64,000 nt of DNA from Saccharofermentans sp. (GTDB lineage Bacteria > Bacillota > Clostridia > Saccharofermentanales > Saccharofermentanaceae). The stretch covers positions 124,001 through 188,000 of the forward strand of contig JAILDX010000004.1 of the NCBI GenBank assembly GCA_024688685.1, read 5' to 3'. A program made the translations under genes and the position numbers. Under the pieces are notes generated by a model. That model saw only the letters and a list, made by a program, of their open reading frames with translations, did not search any database and was not told the DNA's origin. This document shows positions 15,871-23,201 of this stretch, piece by piece (position 1 is the stretch's first letter; every line of letters starts with the position of its first letter).

Positions 15871-18567
15871 TCATTCAAAATTCTTGAGAGCTTCATCCAT
15901 CGGTATCTTCCTGATCCTGATAAAGTCAAATACTGATACAGCCGCATATCCTGCGATCATAAAGATAACTGACATTATCATGGACTTTATGCTCATATAG
16001 AACGTGAACCAGCCGTCCATCTGGAGCATGAACGCCCTAAAAACGTATATGAGTATAAAGTATCCTGCGACAAATCCGATCAGAGTAAACAGGATTACGA
16101 TAAATGCAGTAGGTATCATATAGAGCGAACTGATCTCTGAGTTCTTGAATCCCAGTATCTTGACCATTGAGATCGAATGCTCATTGCGTTCGATTATTAT
16201 CTTGGTCAAAAGGAAGATCAGTGCTGCAGCAAGGATCACAAGAATATACTGTGCTGCGACCATAAATCCGCCCATTGAATGCATCAGTTGAGTTGTAACC
16301 TTTACAATATCATCCTTGTCTATGACAGTGGCAAAATACTTCTCATCAATATCGGTTATCTCAGCGTTCGAGAAATACCCGGTAAATGATCCCTCTTTCC
16401 TGTCAAACACACGGATAAAACTTTCATTGGGCATAAACACCGCAATACCGCCTTCATAATCGACAAAACCCGTTACAGTAAACTCATAGCTTCTGTTTGC
16501 AAACTCTTCAGAAAGAGTGATCTTATCACCTGTTTTAAATCCAAATTTGTCTCTGAAAGCACTTGAGATATACACTTCGCCGTCATTAAGACCGGTGTTG
16601 ATCTCAACATACTTACTGCCGTCTTCAATACCGTAAACAGTTACAGCCTCAGTACTTCCGCCGCTTCCTCTGCCTTTAACAAATGATGTGACATTCTTCT
16701 CATACAGAAGTGAAGTCGAGTTAAATCTCTCGGCATCTTCGTTTGACGTTACGAGTTCGTTTCCATCATCATCTTTGGTACCCATCAAAACATACTGGTA
16801 TTTCGCGAAAAGCATATCCGGAGCATGGTCACCATAATGAGTAAGTGAATCCGGAAGTCCGAATGCGAAACAGAGCATAACCTCAACAAATACAATTCCG
16901 AATATCAGGATCACGTAATTGGGAATATTCTGGAACAGTATCCTCAATCTGAACCTGTTCATGAAAGACCAGCCCGGGATCCTTCTTGCCTTCGTTCTCT
17001 TAGATTTTCTGAGATCGTGTCTTAGGAACTTCAGTGGGCTCAGCTGCAGTTTCCTGACGATCACGATCAGATTGATCAGGAACATGAGGAGCAGCGGAAT
17101 GACAGTGGTCTTCACAAGAGCCAGCGGACTCCACACCACATCGCACGCCGGCAGACTGTAAGTCTCATAATATATGTTTACGGCGGAATCCATAAACCAA
17201 GTGTAACCCAGGACATTTCCTATTGCTGCACCTATCAGAGTTACTACAACCGGTGTTGCCAGATAATGTGCAATGAGTTCTCCCTTTGTGTATCCTGATG
17301 CGCGCATTGTTCCGATAACGGAGGCTTCCTTTTCGATCGTATTGCTGATCGTGATCGCAAATATAAATGCGATGACCGCGATAAGAATGTAGCAAAGGAT
17401 CTCCGTTCCTGCCGTATCGCCTTCGACATCAGAAGGAGCGAAATTGGATGCCTGACGATAACACTCAGGCAGGAAATCATCCAGGTCATTCTCAAAAACG
17501 ACAGACTGTGTAATAAGAGCCTTCAAAAGATTGTCTGCACATTCTGCCTGAGCAACCTTATCCTCAGGCTTTTCCTCGTAGAAATAAGCATAACTGTAAT
17601 GTATTCTTGTACGGAACTGATTGAAGCTTTCCGGTGTTACCATGGCAACGTTAAAACCAAAAGCATCAAACATCAGATCATTATTGTTCTCATGCAGTGA
17701 GGTGTAATTCACATAAGAAAGCAGACCTACAACCATGAACTCCCTGCCGCCGACAAATATGGTATCTCCGATCTTTACTCCGACATTGCTCGCATGCATT
17801 CTGTCGATGGCGATCTCGTTTTCATTCTCGGGGGCACGGCCCTCGTTGAATGATGCCTGATCGACTTCATCAGCGCTGCTGAAAACTCTTACGGCAGCAT
17901 CTCTTACTCCGTCCTTGTCAAAATCCTCATCTTCATTCCTGAAGAAATGCTCATAAACAGTTACCTGAACAGGAATAAAATCAGGATCGTTAAGATTATA
18001 TTCCTCAACGGTCTCATCCCACTTCTCGTCAACCGCATTAACAACTTCTTCATGCGCTTCTCTGTATGCGTCGTCAAGAGCCTCTCTGTATTCGTCAGAA
18101 TTGCGTGCTTCTTCCAGAGATGACTCGTAATTTTCTTCCATAAAAGAATTGATCTGGCTCCGGATCATATCCTCATCAGTAATCCCGGACAACTCGCACT
18201 GAGCACGGACGGCGGACTCGATGCCTTCCCTTACCTGCCTTGAGAGTTCCTCTTCTGCAGCCTTTGCTACTTCCCCGTCAGCTTCTTCATATCCTTTGGA
18301 AATAAGGTATTCCCTGACATCAGCCATATTGCCCTGTTCAATGGCTTCGATGAGTTCTTCAGAGGCTTTATTCTTAAACTCGAAAGAACCATCCTCAAGC
18401 TTCAGTGTTACCTTTCCCGTGTTGATCGCTTCGAGCATACTGTTACGTCCGACCGACATGCCTGAAACAAAGCCGATCATGAGCACCATGAAGATAACGA
18501 TCACAAGGTATTTCTGCCAGTCCCCTAACAGTTCCTTGGGGATTCTTTTGATAAGCGGATTTTTCAT
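15871..18567 (-). CDS. ABC transporter permease, FtsX/MacB type
   Basis: 898 residues. One membrane helix near the N-terminus (about 18-38) is followed by a large extracytoplasmic domain of some 330 residues, whose first part is highly charged and helical (about 60-200). Three helices (about 370-500) form the first FtsX core, then a second extracytoplasmic domain (about 560-760) and three final helices form the second core. This is the layout of the Clostridia and Bacilli FtsX-like permeases that act as exporters or stress sensors, rather than nutrient importers. It is 13 bases downstream of its ATPase gene, and both stand behind the riboswitch at 19383-19466. Substrate unknown. Confidence 0.9.
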   Translation of the reverse strand: MKNPLIKRIPKELLGDWQKYLVIVIFMVLMIGFVSGMSVGRNSMLEAINTGKVTLKLEDGSFEFKNKASEELIEAIEQGNMADVREYLISKGYEEADGEVAKAAEEELSRQVREGIESAVRAQCELSGITDEDMIRSQINSFMEENYESSLEEARNSDEYREALDDAYREAHEEVVNAVDEKWDETVEEYNLNDPDFIPVQVTVYEHFFRNEDEDFDKDGVRDAAVRVFSSADEVDQASFNEGRAPENENEIAIDRMHASNVGVKIGDTIFVGGREFMVVGLLSYVNYTSLHENNNDLMFDAFGFNVAMVTPESFNQFRTRIHYSYAYFYEEKPEDKVAQAECADNLLKALITQSVVFENDLDDFLPECYRQASNFAPSDVEGDTAGTEILCYILIAVIAFIFAITISNTIEKEASVIGTMRASGYTKGELIAHYLATPVVVTLIGAAIGNVLGYTWFMDSAVNIYYETYSLPACDVVWSPLALVKTTVIPLLLMFLINLIVIVRKLQLSPLKFLRHDLRKSKRTKARRIPGWSFMNRFRLRILFQNIPNYVILIFGIVFVEVMLCFAFGLPDSLTHYGDHAPDMLFAKYQYVLMGTKDDDGNELVTSNEDAERFNSTSLLYEKNVTSFVKGRGSGGSTEAVTVYGIEDGSKYVEINTGLNDGEVYISSAFRDKFGFKTGDKITLSEEFANRSYEFTVTGFVDYEGGIAVFMPNESFIRVFDRKEGSFTGYFSNAEITDIDEKYFATVIDKDDIVKVTTQLMHSMGGFMVAAQYILVILAAALIFLLTKIIIERNEHSISMVKILGFKNSEISSLYMIPTAFIVILFTLIGFVAGYFILIYVFRAFMLQMDGWFTFYMSIKSMIMSVIFMIAGYAAVSVFDFIRIRKIPMDEALKNFE

Positions 18568-18580
18568 TTTCGCCTCCTCC

Positions 18581-19297
18581 TTACCACTCGAGCTCGGAAG
18601 CAGGGATCTTCTTATCGTTTATGTCGTTGTGACGAACGACTCCGTCACGGAGCTTAATGACATGATCTGCCATATATTTAATTGCTTCGTTATGTGTAAC
18701 CATTATTACCGTATTGCCGAACTTCTGATTGCAGTTCTCGATTAGGCCTAAGATCTCCTTGGAAGTCTTGTAATCAAGTGCGCCCGTAGGTTCATCACAC
18801 ATAAGGATATCCGGATTCTTAACAACTGCACGCCCTATTGACACACGCTGCTGCTGACCTCCGGATAACTGATTGGGATACTTGTATTTGTGATCTTCCA
18901 AGCCTAATGTCGCGATGACCTCATCCACATTCAGAGGGTTATCCGACAGATATGCACCGACCTCGATATTTTCCTTAACATTAAGATTGGGAATCAGGTT
19001 GTACATCTGGAAAACATAACCTAAATGCTTTCTCCTGTACATAGTGAGAGCCTTCTCATCCATGTCCTTAAGCTTGTCACCGTTTATGCTGACATAACCC
19101 GAATCCGGAGTGTCTATACCGCCGATAATGTTAAGGAGCGTTGATTTGCCCGATCCTGACGGCCCCAGAAGGACGCAGAATTCGCCTTTGCTGACAGAGA
19201 AATTCATTCCTCTTAAAACATCCTGCTTTGCTTCACCTGTACCGAAACTCTTTTTGAGATCACAGATCTCAAGGAACTTCTTTTCTTGTTCGCTCAT
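18581..19297 (-). CDS. ABC transporter ATP-binding protein, MacB/LolD type
   Basis: 238 residues from the ATG at 19297, which has GGAGGC 5 bases upstream; a longer open frame to 19444 runs through the riboswitch leader and is rejected. Walker A GPSGSGKST, Q-loop, signature LSGGQQQRVSIGRA, Walker B ILMCDEPTGALD and the switch His (MVTHN) are all present. The DEPTGALD form and the size are typical of MacB/LolD/FtsE-type exporters. It pairs with the FtsX-type permease just downstream. Expression should depend on the promoter at 19475-19503 and on the terminator switch between the aptamer and its start codon. Confidence 0.95.
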   Translation of the reverse strand: MSEQEKKFLEICDLKKSFGTGEAKQDVLRGMNFSVSKGEFCVLLGPSGSGKSTLLNIIGGIDTPDSGYVSINGDKLKDMDEKALTMYRRKHLGYVFQMYNLIPNLNVKENIEVGAYLSDNPLNVDEVIATLGLEDHKYKYPNQLSGGQQQRVSIGRAVVKNPDILMCDEPTGALDYKTSKEILGLIENCNQKFGNTVIMVTHNEAIKYMADHVIKLRDGVVRHNDINDKKIPASELEW

Positions 19298-19307
19298 AAA
19301 AGCCTCC

Positions 19308-19383
19308 AAAAATAAAAAGATATGACCGAAGCCATACCGAAACAATCTTTGGAGAACAGTCACGTATAGCTTCGCAGTTATAC
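19308..19383 (-). terminator. Riboswitch expression platform: terminator hairpin with competing antiterminator
   Basis: Reading the minus strand, GGTATGGC-TTCG-GTCATATC (19319-19338) forms a stem with a UUCG tetraloop and is followed by a T-rich run (19308-19318), an intrinsic terminator just before the ribosome site of the ABC operon. Upstream, CGAAGCTATAC (19364-19374) can pair over 11 bases with GTATGGCTTCG, the terminator's 5' arm, to form an antiterminator. The same strand can instead fold into its own GCGA-loop hairpin (19364-19383) next to aptamer stem P1. These mutually exclusive pairings are the pattern of a transcription-terminating riboswitch. Confidence 0.75.
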
Positions 19384-19466
19384 ATGAGTCTCGCAATTTA
19401 AAACAAGCCAGGATATTTCCGAGGTTGTTGACTTGCTGCGTCAAACGCTTGCTACTCCCCCATGGG
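19383..19466 (-). promoter_or_regulatory. yybP-ykoY-type (manganese) riboswitch aptamer
   Basis: The minus-strand leader has the hallmark elements of this family in order: P1 5' strand CATGGG, then GGAGTAGC, a small hairpin, GTCAACAACC, CCTGGC, and GCGAGAC leading into P1 3' strand CTCATG. GGGGAGUAGC and GC(A/G)AGAC flanking the base stem are the most conserved parts of the known aptamer, where they bind Mn2+. The family normally turns on manganese-efflux and related genes. Here it stands in front of an FtsX-type ABC exporter. Identification is from remembered consensus, not a covariance search. Confidence 0.75.
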
Positions 19467-19474
19467 ACGGTTAA

Positions 19475-19503
19475 ATGTTAGCAATCGATAACCAACCTGT
19501 CAA
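19475..19503 (-). promoter_or_regulatory. Promoter of the riboswitch-ABC operon
   Basis: TTGACA (19498-19503) and TAACAT (19475-19480) are 17 bases apart on the minus strand. The start point would be near 19468, directly at the beginning of the aptamer. Confidence 0.7.
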
Positions 19504-19518
19504 GAACTTTTTATTTAG

Positions 19519-19545
19519 TTATACTATGGATTGTAGTGGTATAAT
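19519..19545. promoter_or_regulatory. Inverted repeat overlapping the TetR gene -10 box, candidate operator
   Basis: TTATAC (19519-19524) and GTATAA (19539-19544) form an inverted repeat; TATAAT at 19540-19545 is a plausible -10 box for the TetR-family gene. TetR regulators often bind such repeats over their own promoter. Confidence 0.4.
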
Positions 19546-19602
19546 CACATAAAGGATAATTGATATTCTTGTAAATCACTAAGGCAGCGGAGTTCACTTA
19601 TC

Positions 19603-20184
19603 ATGGAAGAGAAAACAAACACATACGACCGAAGGACCGCAAAAACAAAGAAAGCCATTATCGATGCAGTTGCAGAACTTCTTACAGAGAAAGAACTGCA
19701 TGCTGTTACAGTTAAGGAGATCACGGAGAAAGCCGATATCAACCGCGGAACTTTCTATAAGCACTTCCTTGATGTATATGATCTCTACAATAAGATGGAG
19801 ACGGATATCCTCATCGACCTTGGCCTGCTGGTTTTGGATCTTTCACATCTTCCCTTTGACAAGGTTTATACCCACCTGATCAATTACGTTGATAATAACA
19901 GATCCGTTTTCAGGATGATGTACTGTCCAAATAACAGAAGCTCCATGCGAGACAGGTTTAACAGATTGCTTGAAGGTCTGTTCAGACAGATGGAAGCTGA
20001 TAAGAATAACAAAAACATCAGCGATATTACTTTGAGATATCAGACGAACTACCGTTCACGAGGTTGTACTGCAGTCATTGCTCTCTGGACAAGAGGCAAT
20101 TTTGCGGAGTCAAAGGAGTTCATTATTAAAAACCTGACTGAGCTCGACTCGAATACGGCTCTTTTTATTGATAAGTCAAAGTAA
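19603..20184 (+). CDS. TetR/AcrR family transcriptional regulator
   Basis: 193 residues. Residues 10-60 are a TetR-type helix-turn-helix domain: AIIDAVAELLTEKELHAVTVKEITEKADINRGTFYKHF in sense, with the typical GTFYKHF recognition end. The C-terminal domain is all-helical and of the kind seen in many clostridial TetR proteins; ligand unknown. GGAG lies 10 bases before the ATG. It is divergent from the ABC exporter and its riboswitch, so it is the obvious candidate to repress itself and perhaps the exporter through the inverted repeat at 19519-19544. The 59 bases to the converging SprT-like gene hold nothing clear. Confidence 0.9.
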   Translation: MEEKTNTYDRRTAKTKKAIIDAVAELLTEKELHAVTVKEITEKADINRGTFYKHFLDVYDLYNKMETDILIDLGLLVLDLSHLPFDKVYTHLINYVDNNRSVFRMMYCPNNRSSMRDRFNRLLEGLFRQMEADKNNKNISDITLRYQTNYRSRGCTAVIALWTRGNFAESKEFIIKNLTELDSNTALFIDKSK

Positions 20185-20243
20185 TCAGGCTGATGCGGTT
20201 TTCTGAGGATTGCTTAAGATTGATGATTACTTCCCGGATTTCT

Positions 20244-20975
20244 TCACTGTTTTTTACGTGCAGATACAACAGTATACGACATCGCATCTATTGTAATCTC
20301 GTTTTCTTCATCCCCGAGAGTGCATCTGTAACTGTTTTTCTTTAATTTTAGTGTAACACCATCCTTAAGGATCAGCTTCCTGCTCCATTCAGCAATATCA
20401 ATTTCGGGATCAATCTCAAGCGACTCTCTTATGCCTTCCTCTTTATTAATGCAGACATGGATCAGACCAATATTCTCGCGCAGTGTCTCAATACTGTCTA
20501 TAATGCGAACTTCGCCTATGTATTTCCAATCAAAATGGACCTCTTCCCCATCATGCTTATGATAAAGGCTGGGCTTTCTGCTGTATTCCAATTGCTTTTT
20601 CCCGCAAACAGGACATGTGCCTTCAAATCTTGGCTTAAGACCATATGGCAAATCAGCGCCCGTGCGGATCCCTCCAAGAGAATCACATACCTCTCTAAAC
20701 ATCGGTGTATGTCCTTCCGTAGGAAGCTTTGCGTGTGCGATCTCATGTAAAACGATCTTACGGACCCAGTCCCATGAATAGTTTCTTGCATAAGGAAAAC
20801 TGATTACTATTTTATTACGGTAAGAATAAGTCCCCGGGATTTTAAAACGGCCGCACATGCCTCCGTGATTTTCAGCGTCATCCCAGCCCCCAAAAACAGT
20901 ATTTTCAGGAGCATACTTATCAATGACCTCGACTATCTTTGCTCTCATTTCCTGTTCAAACATAGGATCGATCAT
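20244..20975 (-). CDS. SprT-like zinc metallopeptidase domain protein
   Basis: 243 residues. The HExxH motif is LHEIAHA near residue 78, with the third ligand in EGHTPMF about 15 residues on, as in SprT/Spartan proteins. A treble of CPVCGKK plus a later His-rich stretch (YHKHDG) makes a partial zinc ribbon. The remaining C-terminal 90 residues are unassigned. GGGGG precedes the ATG by 7 bases. SprT-family enzymes act on DNA-protein crosslinks in eukaryotes; the bacterial role is not settled. It reads in the same direction as the yajC-dap genes but faces the TetR gene. Confidence 0.8.
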   Translation of the reverse strand: MIDPMFEQEMRAKIVEVIDKYAPENTVFGGWDDAENHGGMCGRFKIPGTYSYRNKIVISFPYARNYSWDWVRKIVLHEIAHAKLPTEGHTPMFREVCDSLGGIRTGADLPYGLKPRFEGTCPVCGKKQLEYSRKPSLYHKHDGEEVHFDWKYIGEVRIIDSIETLRENIGLIHVCINKEEGIRESLEIDPEIDIAEWSRKLILKDGVTLKLKKNSYRCTLGDEENEITIDAMSYTVVSARKKQ

Positions 20976-21011
20976 GATATTACCCCCGCAGGATATCAGT
21001 GGAACTGATGA

Positions 21012-21431
21012 TTATTCTTCGTCGTCTTCAGTCTTCTTCTTTTTTCCGAACAGAGAAGACTTTGTCTCAGAAGGCTCTTCCTTCTTCTGTCCGTTATCTC
21101 TCTTCTCAACCGTCTGGATAGCAGACTTTGTAAAGACTACAAGTGTATTGGCAACTGAAGTTGAGATAGTTACCTCATCATCCTTGATCTGTGCAACAAC
21201 ACCGACAAGACCGCCAATCGTAGTTACCTTATCGCCTACTGAAAGCTTGCTCATCATATCCTTCTGTTCCTTGTCGCGCTTGCGCTGAGGACGAAGGATA
21301 AGGAAATAGAAAACTGCAACCATTACAACGACCATTACGATCGGGTAAACAGTTGACATAAGCTGGTCGTTAGACAGTCCAAGGAAGCCGCCGTTGCCTT
21401 CAAATACAATGTTACTCATTAAAGAACCCAT
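21012..21431 (-). CDS. yajC: Preprotein translocase subunit YajC
   Basis: 139 residues from the ATG at 21431, chosen for GGAGG 9 bases upstream; an in-frame ATG at 21452 lies upstream of that site. One membrane helix (about residues 21-43) runs into the signature LRPQRKRDKEQKDMMSKLSVGDKVTTIGG in sense. YajC associates with SecDF-SecYEG in protein export. The C-terminal tail is longer than usual and highly charged (Lys/Glu). Its start lies just inside the end of dapB, so it is cotranscribed with dapA-dapB; that pairing is not the usual yajC-secDF neighbourhood. Confidence 0.93.
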   Translation of the reverse strand: MGSLMSNIVFEGNGGFLGLSNDQLMSTVYPIVMVVVMVAVFYFLILRPQRKRDKEQKDMMSKLSVGDKVTTIGGLVGVVAQIKDDEVTISTSVANTLVVFTKSAIQTVEKRDNGQKKEEPSETKSSLFGKKKKTEDDEE

Positions 21432-21448
21432 CAAATAAAACCTCCAGA

Positions 21449-22213
21449 TCAATTAAATGCAGCAGATACTATATCCTGCATGGAATAGTAGCCGGGATCC
21501 TTTCCAACGAGGAAAGCTGCTGCTGTAAGCGCTCCCTTGCCGAAGACATCCCTTGTCTGTGCACTGTGTGATATCTTAACGATCTCCTCATCGGAGATAA
21601 ACATTACCTCGTGTTCACCGATTATGTTGCCGCCTCTGATGCTCGATATTCCGAGTTCATTCTTTCCGCGCGCCTCCATCTTCGAGTGTCTCTCATAAAC
21701 GTACTCAAGCGCATTATCAGTCTCCTCAGAGATAACATCAGCAATCATGAGCGCTGTTCCTGAAGGAGCGTCGAGCTTTCTGTTGTGATGTGCCTCAACG
21801 ATCTCGATATCAGTTCCCGGGAACAAAGCTCTTGTTGCCTGTCTTACGAGCTCGAAAAGGACATTCATGCCGTAACTCATGTTTGCTGACTTGAATACGG
21901 GGATCTTCTTGGATGCTTCAAGGATCTCTGCAACAGTCTCGTCAGGAAGCGCTGTCGTGCAGCAGACAAAAGGCTTGCCCATTGTGACAGCATAATTTGT
22001 GATCATCGGAACTGCCTTGGCATTAGAGAAGTCGATTATCGCATCGAACTCAACATCACACTCTGTGGGATTCGTGAATACCGGAAATCCGAGTTCATCG
22101 GAAGAAACCACATCACAGCCCGCTACCACCTTGAATTCATCATTTTTTTTGCACATTGCTGCAATGGCTCTGCCCATTTTACCGCAGCATCCGTTAAGAA
22201 AGATCTTTACCAT
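21449..22213 (-). CDS. dapB: 4-hydroxy-tetrahydrodipicolinate reductase
   Basis: 254 residues, normal length. This NAD(P)H enzyme makes tetrahydrodipicolinate in the lysine/diaminopimelate pathway. The nucleotide-binding GCCGKMGRA segment lies at residues 8-16; EAHHNRKLDAPSGTA is the catalytic and substrate-binding signature. It follows dapA by 22 bases and is followed by yajC. Together with lysA at 8.7 kb it indicates full lysine and peptidoglycan diaminopimelate synthesis. Confidence 0.96.
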   Translation of the reverse strand: MVKIFLNGCCGKMGRAIAAMCKKNDEFKVVAGCDVVSSDELGFPVFTNPTECDVEFDAIIDFSNAKAVPMITNYAVTMGKPFVCCTTALPDETVAEILEASKKIPVFKSANMSYGMNVLFELVRQATRALFPGTDIEIVEAHHNRKLDAPSGTALMIADVISEETDNALEYVYERHSKMEARGKNELGISSIRGGNIIGEHEVMFISDEEIVKISHSAQTRDVFGKGALTAAAFLVGKDPGYYSMQDIVSAAFN

Positions 22214-22235
22214 TACTTAATCAATCCTATCTGTA

Positions 22236-23135
22236 TTATTTGAAGAAAGCGTCAATAGCTGACAGATCATACTGCTTCAGTACGCCTGCTACATACTCAC
22301 GATTCTTTGCGCTCATCTCACAAAGCGGCAGACGGCAAGGACCAACACCCATACCGACCATCTCCATTGCCTCTTTAACAGGAATGGGATTAACTTCACA
22401 GAACATAGCCTTTACCATCGGGATGATATCGATCTGCATTTTCTTTGCCTTCTCGATATCGCCGTCAACATATGAGTGAACCATTGTACTCGTATATTCA
22501 GGCATAAGGTTTGCAACTACTGAGATAACACCATATGCACCGAGAGAAAGCATCGGAACTACAAGTCCGTCCTCACCGGAATAAAGTGCATATCTGTCAC
22601 CTGTAAGATTCAGGATCTCAGGAACCTGACCGAAATTGCACTCCTTGATAGCAACGATATTCTCAATATCAGCAAGTCTGTAAAGCAGCTCAGGCGAGAT
22701 ATTTACATTCGTTCTTGAAGGCACATTGTAGAGAACGCAGGGAATATCAACACTCTCTGCTGTTGCCTTGTAATGTCTGTAAAGACCTTCCTGAGTACAC
22801 TTGTTGTAATAAGGTGTAACCAGAAGGACTGCATCTGCTCCTGCCTTCTGAGCATCCTTGGATAATTCGATCCCGTAAGCCGTATCATTGGAACCTGTAC
22901 CTGCAATAACCGGAACTCTTCCTGCTACAGCATCAACAGCACACTTGATAGCGCCTACATGCTCCTCATGATCCATCGTAGCTGCTTCACCCGTTGATCC
23001 GCAGATGATGATGGCGTCGACCTTGTTCTTTATCTCAAACTCGATGATACTCTCAAGTTTTTTGTAATCCACACCGCTGTCGCAAAAAGGCGTAACAATT
23101 GCTACTCCGGCACCGGTAAAAATAGGTCTTGCCAT
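22236..23135 (-). CDS. dapA: 4-hydroxy-tetrahydrodipicolinate synthase
   Basis: 299 residues from the ATG at 23135, which has GGAGG 7 bases upstream and begins the MARPIFTG sequence; the open frame reaches back to 23201 but that part holds the promoter. The enzyme condenses pyruvate with aspartate semialdehyde. Seen are CGSTGEAATM (Thr pair), YNVPSRTNV (catalytic Tyr) and IVAIKECNF with the Schiff-base lysine. First gene of the dapA-dapB-yajC operon. Confidence 0.96.
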   Translation of the reverse strand: MARPIFTGAGVAIVTPFCDSGVDYKKLESIIEFEIKNKVDAIIICGSTGEAATMDHEEHVGAIKCAVDAVAGRVPVIAGTGSNDTAYGIELSKDAQKAGADAVLLVTPYYNKCTQEGLYRHYKATAESVDIPCVLYNVPSRTNVNISPELLYRLADIENIVAIKECNFGQVPEILNLTGDRYALYSGEDGLVVPMLSLGAYGVISVVANLMPEYTSTMVHSYVDGDIEKAKKMQIDIIPMVKAMFCEVNPIPVKEAMEMVGMGVGPCRLPLCEMSAKNREYVAGVLKQYDLSAIDAFFK

Positions 23136-23172
23136 AGGAACACCTCCTAAAAAATAAAAAATATCGGCATAG

Positions 23173-23201
23173 ATTTTAACATCTAATCGCGAGTAATTCA
23201 A
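23173..23201 (-). promoter_or_regulatory. Promoter of the dapA-dapB-yajC operon
   Basis: TTGAAT (23196-23201) and TAAAAT (23173-23178) are 17 bases apart on the minus strand, right after the priA stop codon. No lysine riboswitch fits in the short leader. Confidence 0.55.

Noticed and set aside
19298..19444. N-terminal extension of the ABC ATPase by 49 residues
   Set aside because: The stretch is the riboswitch and terminator leader, and the ATG at 19297 has its own GGAGG site.
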